From: Dipteronia dyeriana
Taxonomy: Eukaryota; Streptophyta; Magnoliopsida; Sapindales; Sapindaceae
Direction: 5' to 3'
Length of the DNA: 64,000 nucleotides
Assembly (NCBI GenBank): GCA_032871835.1
Contig: CM065300.1
Location: 1,560,001 to 1,624,000, forward strand
Shown here: positions 55,540 to 64,000 of the stretch, piece by piece
Numbering within the stretch: the stretch's first letter is position 1
How the letters are laid out: every line of letters begins with the position of its first letter
The notes under the pieces: generated by a model
The model's input: only the letters and a program-made list of their open reading frames with translations
Database searches by the model: none
Told to the model about the DNA's origin: nothing
Translations under genes and position numbers: made by a program

Positions 55540-55612
55540 AGATGAGAGGAATTCGAACCCATAACTAAGTAGTACAAATATGAAGGTTTTTATCACCCAT
55601 CAATCTCATATC
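55540..55612 (-). mobile_element. tRNA-derived SINE (same family as 40068)
   Basis: The minus strand reads TTGATGGGTGATAAAAACCT (box A side), then TTAGTTATGGGTTCGAATTC (box B GGTTCGAATTCC). GTTATGGGTTCGA is identical to the plus-strand SINE at 40068-40165. Confidence 0.6.
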
Positions 55613-55777
55613 ATCCAATGTCTATAAAGTTTAACTTCGGAAGTAATAAATTACTTCTTCTCTTAAAGCACTCCCACATAGAATTTTCTTTCAAAATATC
55701 AACATAGATATTGCATATTATTGACTTCGATTTCTCGATGTATGAGAAAGTTAACAATAATGGATTTAGTTGAGACC

Positions 55778-56557
55778 TGTCAAAGAGAAAGAGAAAAAGA
55801 ATATAATTTGAAGGGAACAAGACACGAGTTTACGTGGTAAAACTCCGGTGATCGGAGAAACGTCCACGAGTGGTTGAATAAACAACCGAGCCATATCCAT
55901 TATTGAAATAAAAAATTACACCACTCGATCTCTTTTTTCTCTCTCTGCTAGTGATTTTTTATGTACTTTTTGTTATATATCCCCTAACAATGAGATTATG
56001 GGTGTATTTATATATGCATAGAACTCTAATCCTTGTTGTACAAGTAATGACAGAATTCGTATTTAATTACAATTGGTTGCCTGTTGGAGTCGTCTTTAAC
56101 TTCTTTCCTATTGCGGAGATTGCATGGAGATCGAATGGGACTCTGGTGATATAGTCCGTTTAGGACTTATTTTCTTATAAATGTGCAGTCTTCTCGAAGT
56201 AGAGTTGTTGCCTGATTTGGAACTTGTTTCCTGTTTGATATTTTATTCTTTTAGAAATTCTTTTTGATATGGATGTCTTGCATATTTGAGCATGACTCTT
56301 AGTTCACCCACGTGTAAATCATGTACTGGATTTATTTATTCGGGTTTCTCGTATCTGTCCTGAGTATGACATCACTTGGTCCCGAGCAGGTTATGACTTT
56401 TTCGAATACTTGTATTCTCACTTACTCGGGTTCCTATTCCTTTACGATGTCTTGAAGGGTACTTTCTGGATGCCTATTCAGATATCTGTCTACCTATTTT
56501 AAAGGACTATCCACCTTGTCAGTGACATGTACATTTGACAAAAGTATACATATAACA
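55778..56557 (-). repeat. LTR of a retrotransposon
   Basis: TG...CA ends (TGTCAAAG to ATATAACA, 780 bp). It contains GAGTTTACGTGGTAAAACTC near one end, the same kind of motif as in the copia LTR at 19114. To the right, on the minus strand, AAGGGAGTAT precedes the LTR start like a polypurine tract. No 5-bp duplication is seen and the partner LTR is not identified. Confidence 0.5.
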
Positions 56558-57084
56558 ATACTCCCTTAAAATATTTTTGCCGAGTAGGAATTGGTTCTTG
56601 GAAAAAGTATTTCAATCGACCCTTTCATCTATTATGCCTCATTAATACCATAATAATAATATGTAAACAGCGCCTTGCAGTAATGACGTGTCTTAATGGC
56701 TACCACGTAAATGCAAATTTTCCTTTCACGCGAAATTTCAGTGATTGAGACGTTTTGGAATTCTAACGGCTTGGTCAGTTCTTTCCTTGACACGTGTCTT
56801 CCAACCGTTTCATCCCCCTAGTAGCATTTATGAGAAGCGACTTATGGATCGTCAGATACACTGCATACGTCATCGAATCCTGATTTTTTCCCGCTTTTTG
56901 AGATTCTAGGGTTTCACGTTTTCGTTTTTGAATAACTTAAAAAAAAAGCATAAATGGAACTATTCTGGTTCATTTTTTACAGAAGTAAATATTCAACCCA
57001 GATTTTCTTGCGTAGAGATTTCATCTCAACTCTCTATTGAAGCTTTTCCAGGTTTCTTTACATTTACTTTAAAGGTTAGTTTCG
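56558..57084. other. leader upstream of retrotransposon ORF
   Basis: It contains GACACGTGTC and GTCAGATAC motifs, then a CT-rich leader to the ATG at 57085. This could be the 5' region of the element that encodes the following ORF. No gene. Confidence 0.4.
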
Positions 57085-58073
57085 ATGGATCCAGCTTCCC
57101 GTCATCGCCTTTTTGTTATAACTTTTGAAGCGCTTGAACGCGGAGACCTTCAATTGGTTTCCTGTGTTCGTAGATTATTGGGGCAAATTCCTCCTGACGA
57201 GCCTCCTTTTTTGGATGTTGATGTTGATGTTTCTGGGCTTCATCTTGACACTCACTTTAGCTCTAGCTCCGAATCTTCTTCTAGTTTTGAATCTTCTATT
57301 TCTGATCATCACATGGTTCATTTGCGATCAAGGATGGGAAAACATCAGAGTAATCGTGTAGTTCACAAACATGGCTCAGGCAGTTTTCAAATCAGGAGGC
57401 AAATAATTGATGAAAAAGATGTTGAGAAGGAACATAGTGCATCTCGTATCCCTTTTTTTCTTGATCGTTCGAGTGGATATGATGTCGAGTCAAATGTGGT
57501 CGGGGAAGCTGAAATCGAGAAGTATCGTGCTCGGTTTGACCTAGATGACTCGGTTATGATGATTCCTGCTGTTGATAGAGCCATATGGAACCCACCTCCG
57601 GGCATGGTGGCGATTTATGGGTCCATGCTCTGCTGTGGTGTAACTCTTTCTCTCCAGCCGTTCATCGCTTGGTTCCTTGCTAAGCAGGGATTTCCCCGGC
57701 CCAACTTACCCCGAATAGCTATAGAATACTAATGTGTATGTGGCATTTGTGGAGTCGGATGAACTTGTCGCCACCCTCACCCCGTGAGATCATGCATTTT
57801 TTCACACTAAGGCAATCTGGTCAGACTGAAACTTATTTTCGTATGTCCAACCCGCCAGATTGTTGGGTCCCTGAGGGGACGAAAGTGAACCGGAAAGTTG
57901 ATATTTCTTCTGATGCCAAGAAAAAAGGCTTTGTGAGGGGATTCCCTTATTCAAACAAGCATTGGAAGAATAGATGGTTCTTTACCGGGGAAAACTTGGG
58001 ACTTGAGGTAAATCTCTTAACTGGGGAAAATCAGGAGGTGCTAAGGGTTCCCCATTTTTTTTTGTTCTTCTGA
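57085..58073 (+). pseudogene. retrotransposon ORF, 'putative gypsy type transposon' (PF04195-like)
   Basis: Frame 1 (57085-57732) gives an acidic/Ser-rich N-terminus and then NPPPGMVAIYGSMLCCGVTL, SLQPFIAWFLA. Homology passes by a one-base shift near 57700 into frame 2 (TPNSYRILMCMWHLW, MHFFTLRQSG, GFVRGFPYSNKHWKNRWFF). The order PPPG-x-YxxxLxxGxxxPxxPF, PNSYR, then KxWKxRWFF is that of the N-terminal protein carried by many plant gypsy-like/LARD elements. It is broken by the frameshift and ends at 58073 shortly before another insertion (58204). Function in the element unknown. Confidence 0.7.
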
Positions 58074-58203
58074 CGTCTGGAATAAGAAGAAAATAACCGT
58101 TCAAGGATGCAACAACCGTTCAAGGATGGCGGAGAAGCTGGAAATCGTGAGGATCAAATCAATGAATTGATTGATAAGATGAATACAAGGAAGCAAGTGT
58201 GAG

Positions 58204-60043
58204 TAGGGGTAGGCACGGTTCGATTTGGTTTTAGCCAACACCGTATTGAACCGACTTATATTCAGTTTTTGGAAATGTGAATCGATTGAACCATATTGAA
58301 CCCAAAACCGAATTGAACCGAACATCCTTTTCTCGATTCGGTTAGGTTCAATTCGCTTTTGAACCTATTGGATTTCCATTTTTTTTTCTTCATTTCTTTT
58401 TTACTTTCTAGTAAGCCAGCTGAACAATAAAAGGAAGAGCGACCACCAAATAATCCAAATACACCAATAAAAACTATGCGCAAGAGCTGAACTACTGGTA
58501 TGTGTTGGCTTATAAAACTTCATCAAGCTAAAATTCCAATACAATAAATAAAATCCAAAACAGACCAGCAAATGTCAACAGTCAACTCTAAGAATGGTGA
58601 TATGATATTAATGACATGCTACAATAGTTTAAGGTGAGAAACCAACTCTATTCTCTCGATCTTTAAAGTTTCTAAACATCTTATTTCCTGCTATCATCAT
58701 TAGCGTTGGAACAATTTTCATATAAAGTATATGTTTTACGTCTTCAATTGGGAAGTTCGGAGTAGGGATGCACATTAATACCTGGGGGCCCAAATCCCCG
58801 CACCCCATCCCCATTTGGGGATTTTTTTTTAGGGAAAAATGGGGAAATGAAGGGGGATGGGGATGATTTTCATCCCCAAATTAAAATAGGGATGGGGATG
58901 GGGGGACCCCTCCCCATCCCCATCCCCATCCCCATCCCCATCCCCATTTCCCCCACAATAAAATTGAAATGGGGATAGGGATGGAGATCCTCATTTCCCC
59001 ATTTTCCCTAAAAGTATAAAAATGTATTTATAATATATATTTGAATTATTTGAAACATTTTATGTTGAATTTGTAATGTATTGTTATTTTTTATTTGTAA
59101 TGAAATGTTTTTTTTTTTTTAATTTAATTTATAATTTTCAGTTAAATAGGGAAATGAGAAAATGAGGGACCGATGATACGAGAAAATAGGGAAAAACGGG
59201 GAAAATAGGGAACTAGGGATGGGGATGGGGGGACCTCCCCCCAAACATCCCCATCCCCATTTTCCCCAAATGGGGAAATGGGGGGGAGTGGGGATGGGGA
59301 TGGGGGACCTATATCCATCCCTATTCCCCAAACGTGCATCCCTAGTTCGGAGTGTCATTCAAAATTAGGATACCGAAATTTATGTCAGAAGAGATTTTAT
59401 ATGGTAAATTTAGATGATTTAAAACAAAACAATAACCTAGGTGTAGATTTATGTCCAAACACCCCACTTTTAGTTGTAATTTGTACGAACAAATAAATCA
59501 AAGTCGCCAGATAAAAATAGATAACAAATATAGATCGGAAAAAAAGAAGGAAAAAAAGAAGGAAAAAAGTTAGAGAAAAATTATTGATCGGAAATCGGAA
59601 TGGTGAGAGAAGAAAAAAAAATACCTTGAAAAGAGATGATTGTAGACGGAAGTCGGGCCTTGAAACCGTGGAAGAGAGACGATTACAGGTGGAAGAGAGA
59701 TTTCCGATGGGTTGACTAGTTGAAGAAGTGGCAGAAGAGAGAGGGTTGTGAGTTTAGAGATAGAGGGTTGTGAGGTTTGAGCGGCTGAAAGAGAGAGGTC
59801 TGGTTGTCTTAAAGAATTAGAAAACTTGGGTTTATATATATATATATATCGGTTCATATGGGTCGGTTCGGTTTTGAAGACCGAAAGTCGAAACTAAACC
59901 GTAATCAATACTGTTCATTCGGTTCGAACCGAATTGAACCGAATTCATGTATAAAACCGAACCAAACACCCTTTTTCGGTTCGGTTCGGTTCGGTTCGGT
60001 TCTGTTCGATTCAATTCGGTTTCAGTTTTTACGCCCACCCCTA
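58204..60043. mobile_element. TIR-type element with GGTTCGGTT ends (tentative)
   Basis: Left TAGGGGTAGGCACGGTTCG and right (inverted) TTAGGGGTGGGCGTAAAAAC resemble each other and the element at 53297. Both ends are rich in ACCGAA/TTCGGT; the right side has a pure TTCGG-TTCGG run (59975-60005). The flanks do not show a matching 8-bp duplication, so these could also be two separate fragments. It hosts the hAT element at 58763. Confidence 0.5.
58763..59344. mobile_element. hAT-type element with perfect 8-bp duplication, 582 bp
   Basis: Perfect 11-bp inverted ends TAGGGATGCAC / GTGCATCCCTA, flanked by identical gttcggag (58755-58762 and 59345-59352). The interior has two long G/C blocks made of CCCCAT and GGGGAT units (58790-58990 and 59210-59310) in inverted arrangement around an AT-rich centre. 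Non-coding; frames through it are repeat by-products. Nested in 58204-60043. Confidence 0.92.
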
Positions 60044-60829
60044 AGCGTTAATATCAGACTAATGATTTAATTGTTGAAATGAATTGTAATGAAGAAAATG
60101 GTTCAAGAAATGACAGAGCAGCTTTGACAAGCACAATGTAATCCAGATTTGGAGTTTTATAGGTAGAAATGATATGAATTCTTGGGGTTATTTTTAGTTG
60201 TTTCTAAGTTTGTTTGTCCTTTTACTTTCTCCTTCTTCTGTCTCTGACTCAGTCGGTCAGCCAAGAAGTATTTGAAGGCTTAGAAATATCCAAATACGAG
60301 CTCTCAACCGTTGTCGCTTCTGATTTTACAACGGTGACTGCATTTACACCACTTTGCCTTGCATTATTTACTCAACCAAACAAATTTGGCTGCATTTACA
60401 CCACTTAGCTATCCATTGTTTGGTTTTCTCTTTAAGAGTAACAAAGGCCAAACCATATTTTACCAGAAGGACAGAAGCAGAGGAAGCATAGCATTACGCA
60501 AATAATGGTATAACAAGAAAACACCACTGCGAGATTCCAGTATAAAAGGGAAATACAAACAATGGTAACCATAATATTGCAATGTATCACACCAATAACA
60601 TCATATTTCTAAAATCTAATTAGCATCATGACTTTTATACATTGGCTGGGATCGTAAGAACCTCCATCAGAGGAATGCTAACATCCCATTATCTATTATC
60701 TATCCATCTTTGAAGCATGCATAGAAAGACCCTTAAACGACAATATATGTAGAGGTGATGGAGAGAACACGAGGGGGGGGGACCGATATTGGCATATTGC
60801 TATGTTTGTTCTTCTCAATTGGCCACAGA
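60044..60829. other. intergenic, no gene
   Basis: Contains a short direct repetition (TTGGCTGCATTTACACCACTT and GACTGCATTTACACCACTTT, 60340-60410). Otherwise nothing recognised. Confidence 0.45.
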
Positions 60830-61125
60830 GCCACCCTTTGTTCTAGGCGTACTCCTGAATTTCTGCCTTGCTTTTGGAATGTCAAGAGCCAGAGATCATC
60901 AAGCCCGTCCTTGATTTGTAGTGATTAGACCTTCGTTGAAGCACTTTTTCTGCAAGAGATCCAGCATCCTATCGTTCTTCACCTCCTTAGCCAAGACTAA
61001 TGCTTTCTTTACCAGTTGATGCATTCCAAGATCACTGATACAATGGCAAGCTTCACCCACTTTCATATTCTTCCTTATCTAGTCCTTTGCGTCCTCCCCA
61101 GCACCTAAGGAGCCTATCACCAGCA
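60830..61125 (-). pseudogene. MA3-domain translation regulator (MRF/PDCD4-like) fragment
   Basis: The minus strand reads HAGDRLLRCWGG, then after a frameshift EDAKD, a stop, GEACHCISDLGM, LVKKALVLAKEVKNDRMLDL, GLITTNQ and DGLDDL. This is the order at the start of an MA3 repeat in plant MRF proteins (RLLRCWGGG, EACQCIRDLGMPFF, VVKKALVMAMEKKNDRMLDL, GLITTNQMTKGF, DGLDDLALDIP). MA3 domains bind eIF4A to regulate translation. Residues are missing (PFFNHE between GM and the helix; MTKGF), and several stops break it. Only about 90 codons of a ~700-residue protein are present. Confidence 0.82.
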
Positions 61126-61462
61126 TGGCGGCCAAAGTAAACAACCGTAAGCCCGAAAACAGATCAAATGGAAAGAAAGCATATGTATTTCCATTTAATG
61201 TTGTACTTTCAATAAAAGTTACGGGAATTCTTCATTCAATTTCAAAGGAAACTCAATGACAATTGACACATGAATTATAATCTAATGATTTATATTTACA
61301 TGAATTTAAAAGTAGATAAACATCTGCTAAGCCAAGCCAATTGAATTGTGTTCAGATTTTATTTCATTTTCTTCCAACCCCAAAGCAATCAACTCCAACC
61401 TCCTTTGTATTTTCTCTGACTCTTATCGACAAAAATATCACAAAAACAGAACAAAATGTCAT

Positions 61463-61957
61463 TTACAGAGCCACTTCAAAACACCCAATCAAATAACCAT
61501 CTTTTAGTACCAAAATGGAAACTTTGTATTCAAAAACCAAATAGAGTCTCATTGGAGAGAGAATGAAATTATAAAAACACACGCACAAACATATCAGAAA
61601 TAAGCTAAAAATTAAAACTGAGACAATAATAATAAAGTGAAGAAATAAGAACCTGTTTAGGAAGAAAGTGTTCAAGCTCGTATTACATCTCTCTGCGAAT
61701 GGTCTTGGAAGGCGGCCGTGCGCATCTCCGAGATGCAGTTTTTGGTTGTGATTCGAGAAACCGGGTGCAGTTTCGATGAAAACATAGATTTGTTTTGTTT
61801 TGTGGCGATGAACAAGTTGGAGCTGGAGAGGCTCTGATGGGTTCTTCTTTGACACCGCATCAATTTCGCCATTTTTGGAGCAGCTGAGAAAAGATAAGAA
61901 TTTTTTACAGAGATCGGTGGTTTTAGGGTTTTGATGTGCCTGTGGGCACGTCATCAT
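61463..61957 (-). other. possible 5' exon of unknown gene
   Basis: Two overlapping frames compete. The minus-strand ATG at 61872 sits in a good plant context (CAAAAATGGCG) and gives a basic, Ser/Thr-rich 66-residue peptide (MAKLMRCQRRTHQSLSSSNL) that could be an organelle-targeting presequence. The frame from 61957 is longer (164 codons) but ends in a hydrophobic tail typical of intron read-through. The following TAAACAG/GTTC context could include a splice site. Nothing is recognised. Its 3' flank, 61350-61465, is similar to 48285-48435. Confidence 0.3.
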
Positions 61958-61969
61958 AAGATAACGGAA

Positions 61970-62280
61970 TAAGTAACGACGTGCTCTGCCACGTCATTGA
62001 ATACTTGGTGACATACCAAGACACAATTGGTTACTAAAAAGTTTATCGACATGTCATTAAATTAGTGTTGATGTGGCCTGTCATTAAACACGTGGTGCCT
62101 TAAATTGTCTTGACATGCACATTTACAGTATTAAATTACGTTGTTACTGGGTTATTGAAAAGTTTATCGACACGTCATTAAATGAGCGTTGACGTGGCTG
62201 AACACGTCAACACACTTTACCTGAAAAGGTCGTGACGTGCTCATACACTTCATTGAATGACGTCATCAGCTGATCTAAAA
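61970..62280. repeat. ACGT-rich tandemly repeated region
   Basis: About ten ACGT cores (GACGTGC, CCACGTCATTGAATA, CACGTGG, TGACGTGGC, GACGTCA). The block AAAAGTTTATCGACATGTCATTAAATTAGTGTTGA (62037-62073) recurs at 62158-62194 with few changes, period ~121 bp. It resembles the ACGT cluster at 14661-14836. Confidence 0.6.
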
Positions 62281-63080
62281 ATAAACATATATACAGCTCT
62301 GTTAAGCAGAAAAATCGCAAAGCATAGACGATGAGGATCCATGGTTAGCTCCAGTCTCCAGACAAGCTCTACCATTTCGTCTTCTGCTTCTCTCTCACTC
62401 TTCTCTTTTTCACTTTAGAATCTTTTTCTCGTTACCATTTCGTCTAAGTCGCTTCGCGGTTTCTATCTCTGTGGGGAAGTTCTCGGGTCGAAGCATAGCC
62501 GATCCAGATCATGCCCGATGGGTTCTACCGATTTGAGTACTGTTTTGTGTCGAATGATTTTCCGGGGGTTTTCGAATTGGGACTGGAGGGGTCGTGTTGG
62601 GTTGGTTGGTTTGAAAGTTTGGTTTTTTTTGGCTTCGTTTGGATGTTGAAGCGTTTGGATGTTAGCGTTGTTTGGGTCAGTTTTCTTTTATCATTAATTA
62701 TTTATGTTATATTATCTTTTATCCAAAGCTTATTTGATAGGAAAATATTGTTTTTGAATTCTTTGTTGATTACTTGAGATTTCTCAAGCACATTGTTTAG
62801 TAGAAACATTTAAGGGTTTATTATTCTTATATTGATTTCTGGTTTTCTTTAAGAATGTGATACCAACTTATCGAATTTTGTTAAGAGAGAATTGAAAGGT
62901 TATTTTTTTTTTTTTCAATGGATAATAATTTGTGGTGTGTTGTGTGACTTGAGTTTTGATGAATTTGTGGTCACTTTTAGTAGGGTGAGGCATTTGTTTG
63001 TAAATCCTGTTTCATATCTTGAACTTTGAGTGTGTAATAATTGATAACTATGAGTATATGACTGCTATGACGATGAAAAT
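62281..63080. other. upstream region of UGT pseudogene, no gene recognised
   Basis: A CT-rich leader-like part (62350-62480) is followed by a short frame at 62511 with no known domain. The N-terminal acceptor-binding half of the glycosyltransferase is not found here, so it has been deleted or replaced. Confidence 0.45.
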
Positions 63081-63933
63081 GAATTTGAAAGTTGTTGAAA
63101 AAGACTAACGAAGAAGATTTAAAGAGCTAAGGTGTTGTTGTTAACATCCTTTACGAGCTTGAACCCGCTTATGCTGATTATTGTAGGAATGTTTTGGGAA
63201 AGAAGGCATGGCATATAGGCCCTGTATGGCTATGCAATAGAGATTTCGAAGATAAAGCTTGGAGGGGAAAACTATCCTCCATTGATGAACATGAATGCTT
63301 GGAATGGTTAAGTTCAAAGAAACCTGATTCTGGTGTCTATATATGTTTTGGAACTCTTACTGAGTTCAGTTCTGCTCAGCTATTGGAGATCACATTGGGG
63401 TTTGAAGCTTCAGGGCAGGAATTCATGTGGGTTGTGAGGAAAAACAAGAAAGATGAAGATGGAAATGAAGATTGGTTGCCCGAAGGATTCGAGAAAAGAA
63501 TAGAAAAAAAGGGACTGATAATAAGAGGATGGGCACCACAATTGTTGATTCGATCTTGAACATGAATCAATTGGAGGAATGGTGACACACTGTGTTTGGA
63601 ATTCAAGTTCTTGAAGGAGTCACTGCTGGGGTACCTATGGTCACATGGCCATTGTTCACCAATCAATTTTACAACAAAAAGCTGGTGACTCAGGTTCTTA
63701 AGATTGGTGTTGGTGTTCAGGAAATGAGGAATATGGGAGTTTCTTCGAAGAGGGAAGCCATAGAAAAAGCTTTGAAAGAGATAATGGTGGGTGATGGAGC
63801 TGAGGAAATTAAGAAAAGAACAAATGGTTTAGGGATGAGGGCAAGGAGGGCTGTTGAAGAAGGAGGTTCATCTTCCTCTGATTTGAATGCTTTAATTCAA
63901 GAATTGAGTTTGGTGTCGCGGTTGAAACGGTAA
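63081..63933 (+). pseudogene. UDP-glycosyltransferase (UGT73-like) C-terminal half, broken
   Basis: It encodes the UDP-sugar-binding half of a plant family-1 glycosyltransferase that decorates secondary metabolites. Order: VVEKTNEEDLKS, then [58 protein letters not shown] and the PSPG box (63530-63668). Close to the UGT73 group ([20 protein letters not shown]). Breaks: TAA at 63128-63130 where the family has SYGV; a frameshift after WAPQLLI (stop at 63557); another after HCVWNS. In the PSPG box the invariant Gly of HCGWNS is Val and the terminal D/E-Q is NQ, so sugar binding would be impaired even if the frames were intact. The N-terminal half is absent. Confidence 0.88.
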
Positions 63934-64000
63934 TATTTTAACAAACTTGATTTTCTGTGATCTTACTGTTAATAAACCTAAATTTATTGAGTCCGTAGTT

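Noticed and set aside
55778..56557. Solo LTR
   Set aside because: The flanking five bases differ (agacc / atact or neighbours), and a polypurine-like tract adjoins it, so it is more likely one LTR of a disrupted element.
57125..57361. Second plus-strand ORF inside the retrotransposon ORF
   Set aside because: Shadow frame of the PF04195-like frame at 57085; only the latter has family motifs.
59119..59496. Gly/Pro-rich ORFs in the GGGGAT/CCCCAT element
   Set aside because: Direct result of hexamer-like repeats; no start context or conservation.

Overview
This is a eudicot plant nuclear window. It is AT-rich, with GT-AG introns, plant-specific gene families (a DFR/CCR-like reductase, an F-box gene, a UGT73-type glycosyltransferase, a hydroxyproline O-galactosyltransferase), plant transposon families and an insert of plastid DNA. 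Almost everything in it is duplicated, broken or mobile. Few loci look intact: an F-box/LRR gene (34009-35301), a short secreted-peptide gene (44101-44313), perhaps an unrecognised acidic/coiled-coil gene (28380-30727), and a DFR/CCR-like gene (22205-24510) that is complete except for one apparent extra A.

Layout. 0.8-4.3 kb: three broken genes abut, namely a VPS13 exon, a galectin-domain galactosyltransferase and an antisense LRR receptor-like protein. 5.17-13.83 kb: an 8.66-kb Mutator-like element of the ULP1-carrying (Kaonashi/KI-MULE) type, with ~80-bp TIRs and a perfect 9-bp target-site duplication. It carries a decayed DUF1985/ULP1 protease gene, a decayed transposase, and a striking array of 13 GC-rich palindromes upstream of the transposase. 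14.1 kb: an inverted relic of DFR-like exon 1. 15.0-19.5 kb: a decayed minus-strand Ty1/copia element with its primer-binding site. 19.5-21.1 kb: rearranged plastid DNA with a perfect 177-bp direct repeat. 22.2-24.5 kb: the DFR/CCR-like gene. 26.9-28.1 kb: a giant ~550-bp-arm inverted repeat. 28.4-30.7 kb: the unrecognised gene. 31.3-33.1 kb: a LINE whose 3' part is missing.

From 33.1 kb a segment carrying the F-box gene and a downstream reverse-strand exon is duplicated at 48.6-53.2 kb. In the second copy the F-box is a pseudogene, and a transposon cluster (a TIR element, a CACTA-like miniature and possible LINE 3' sequence) has been inserted. Between the copies lie a ~166-bp six-unit satellite, two copies of one MULE-type non-autonomous family (38.4 and 45.1 kb), a SINE, a hAT-type element nested inside another hAT-type element (41.2-43.4 kb), and the small secreted-peptide gene.

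53-60 kb holds more TIR elements (one with a perfect 8-bp duplication and an internal CCCCAT-type array), a SINE, an LTR, and a retrotransposon ORF of the plant 'putative gypsy type transposon' family. 60.8-63.9 kb ends with fragments of an MA3-domain translation regulator and a UGT73 gene broken by a nonsense codon and frameshifts.

The genes do not form a pathway. What unites the window is turnover: insertion, nesting, segmental duplication and decay.
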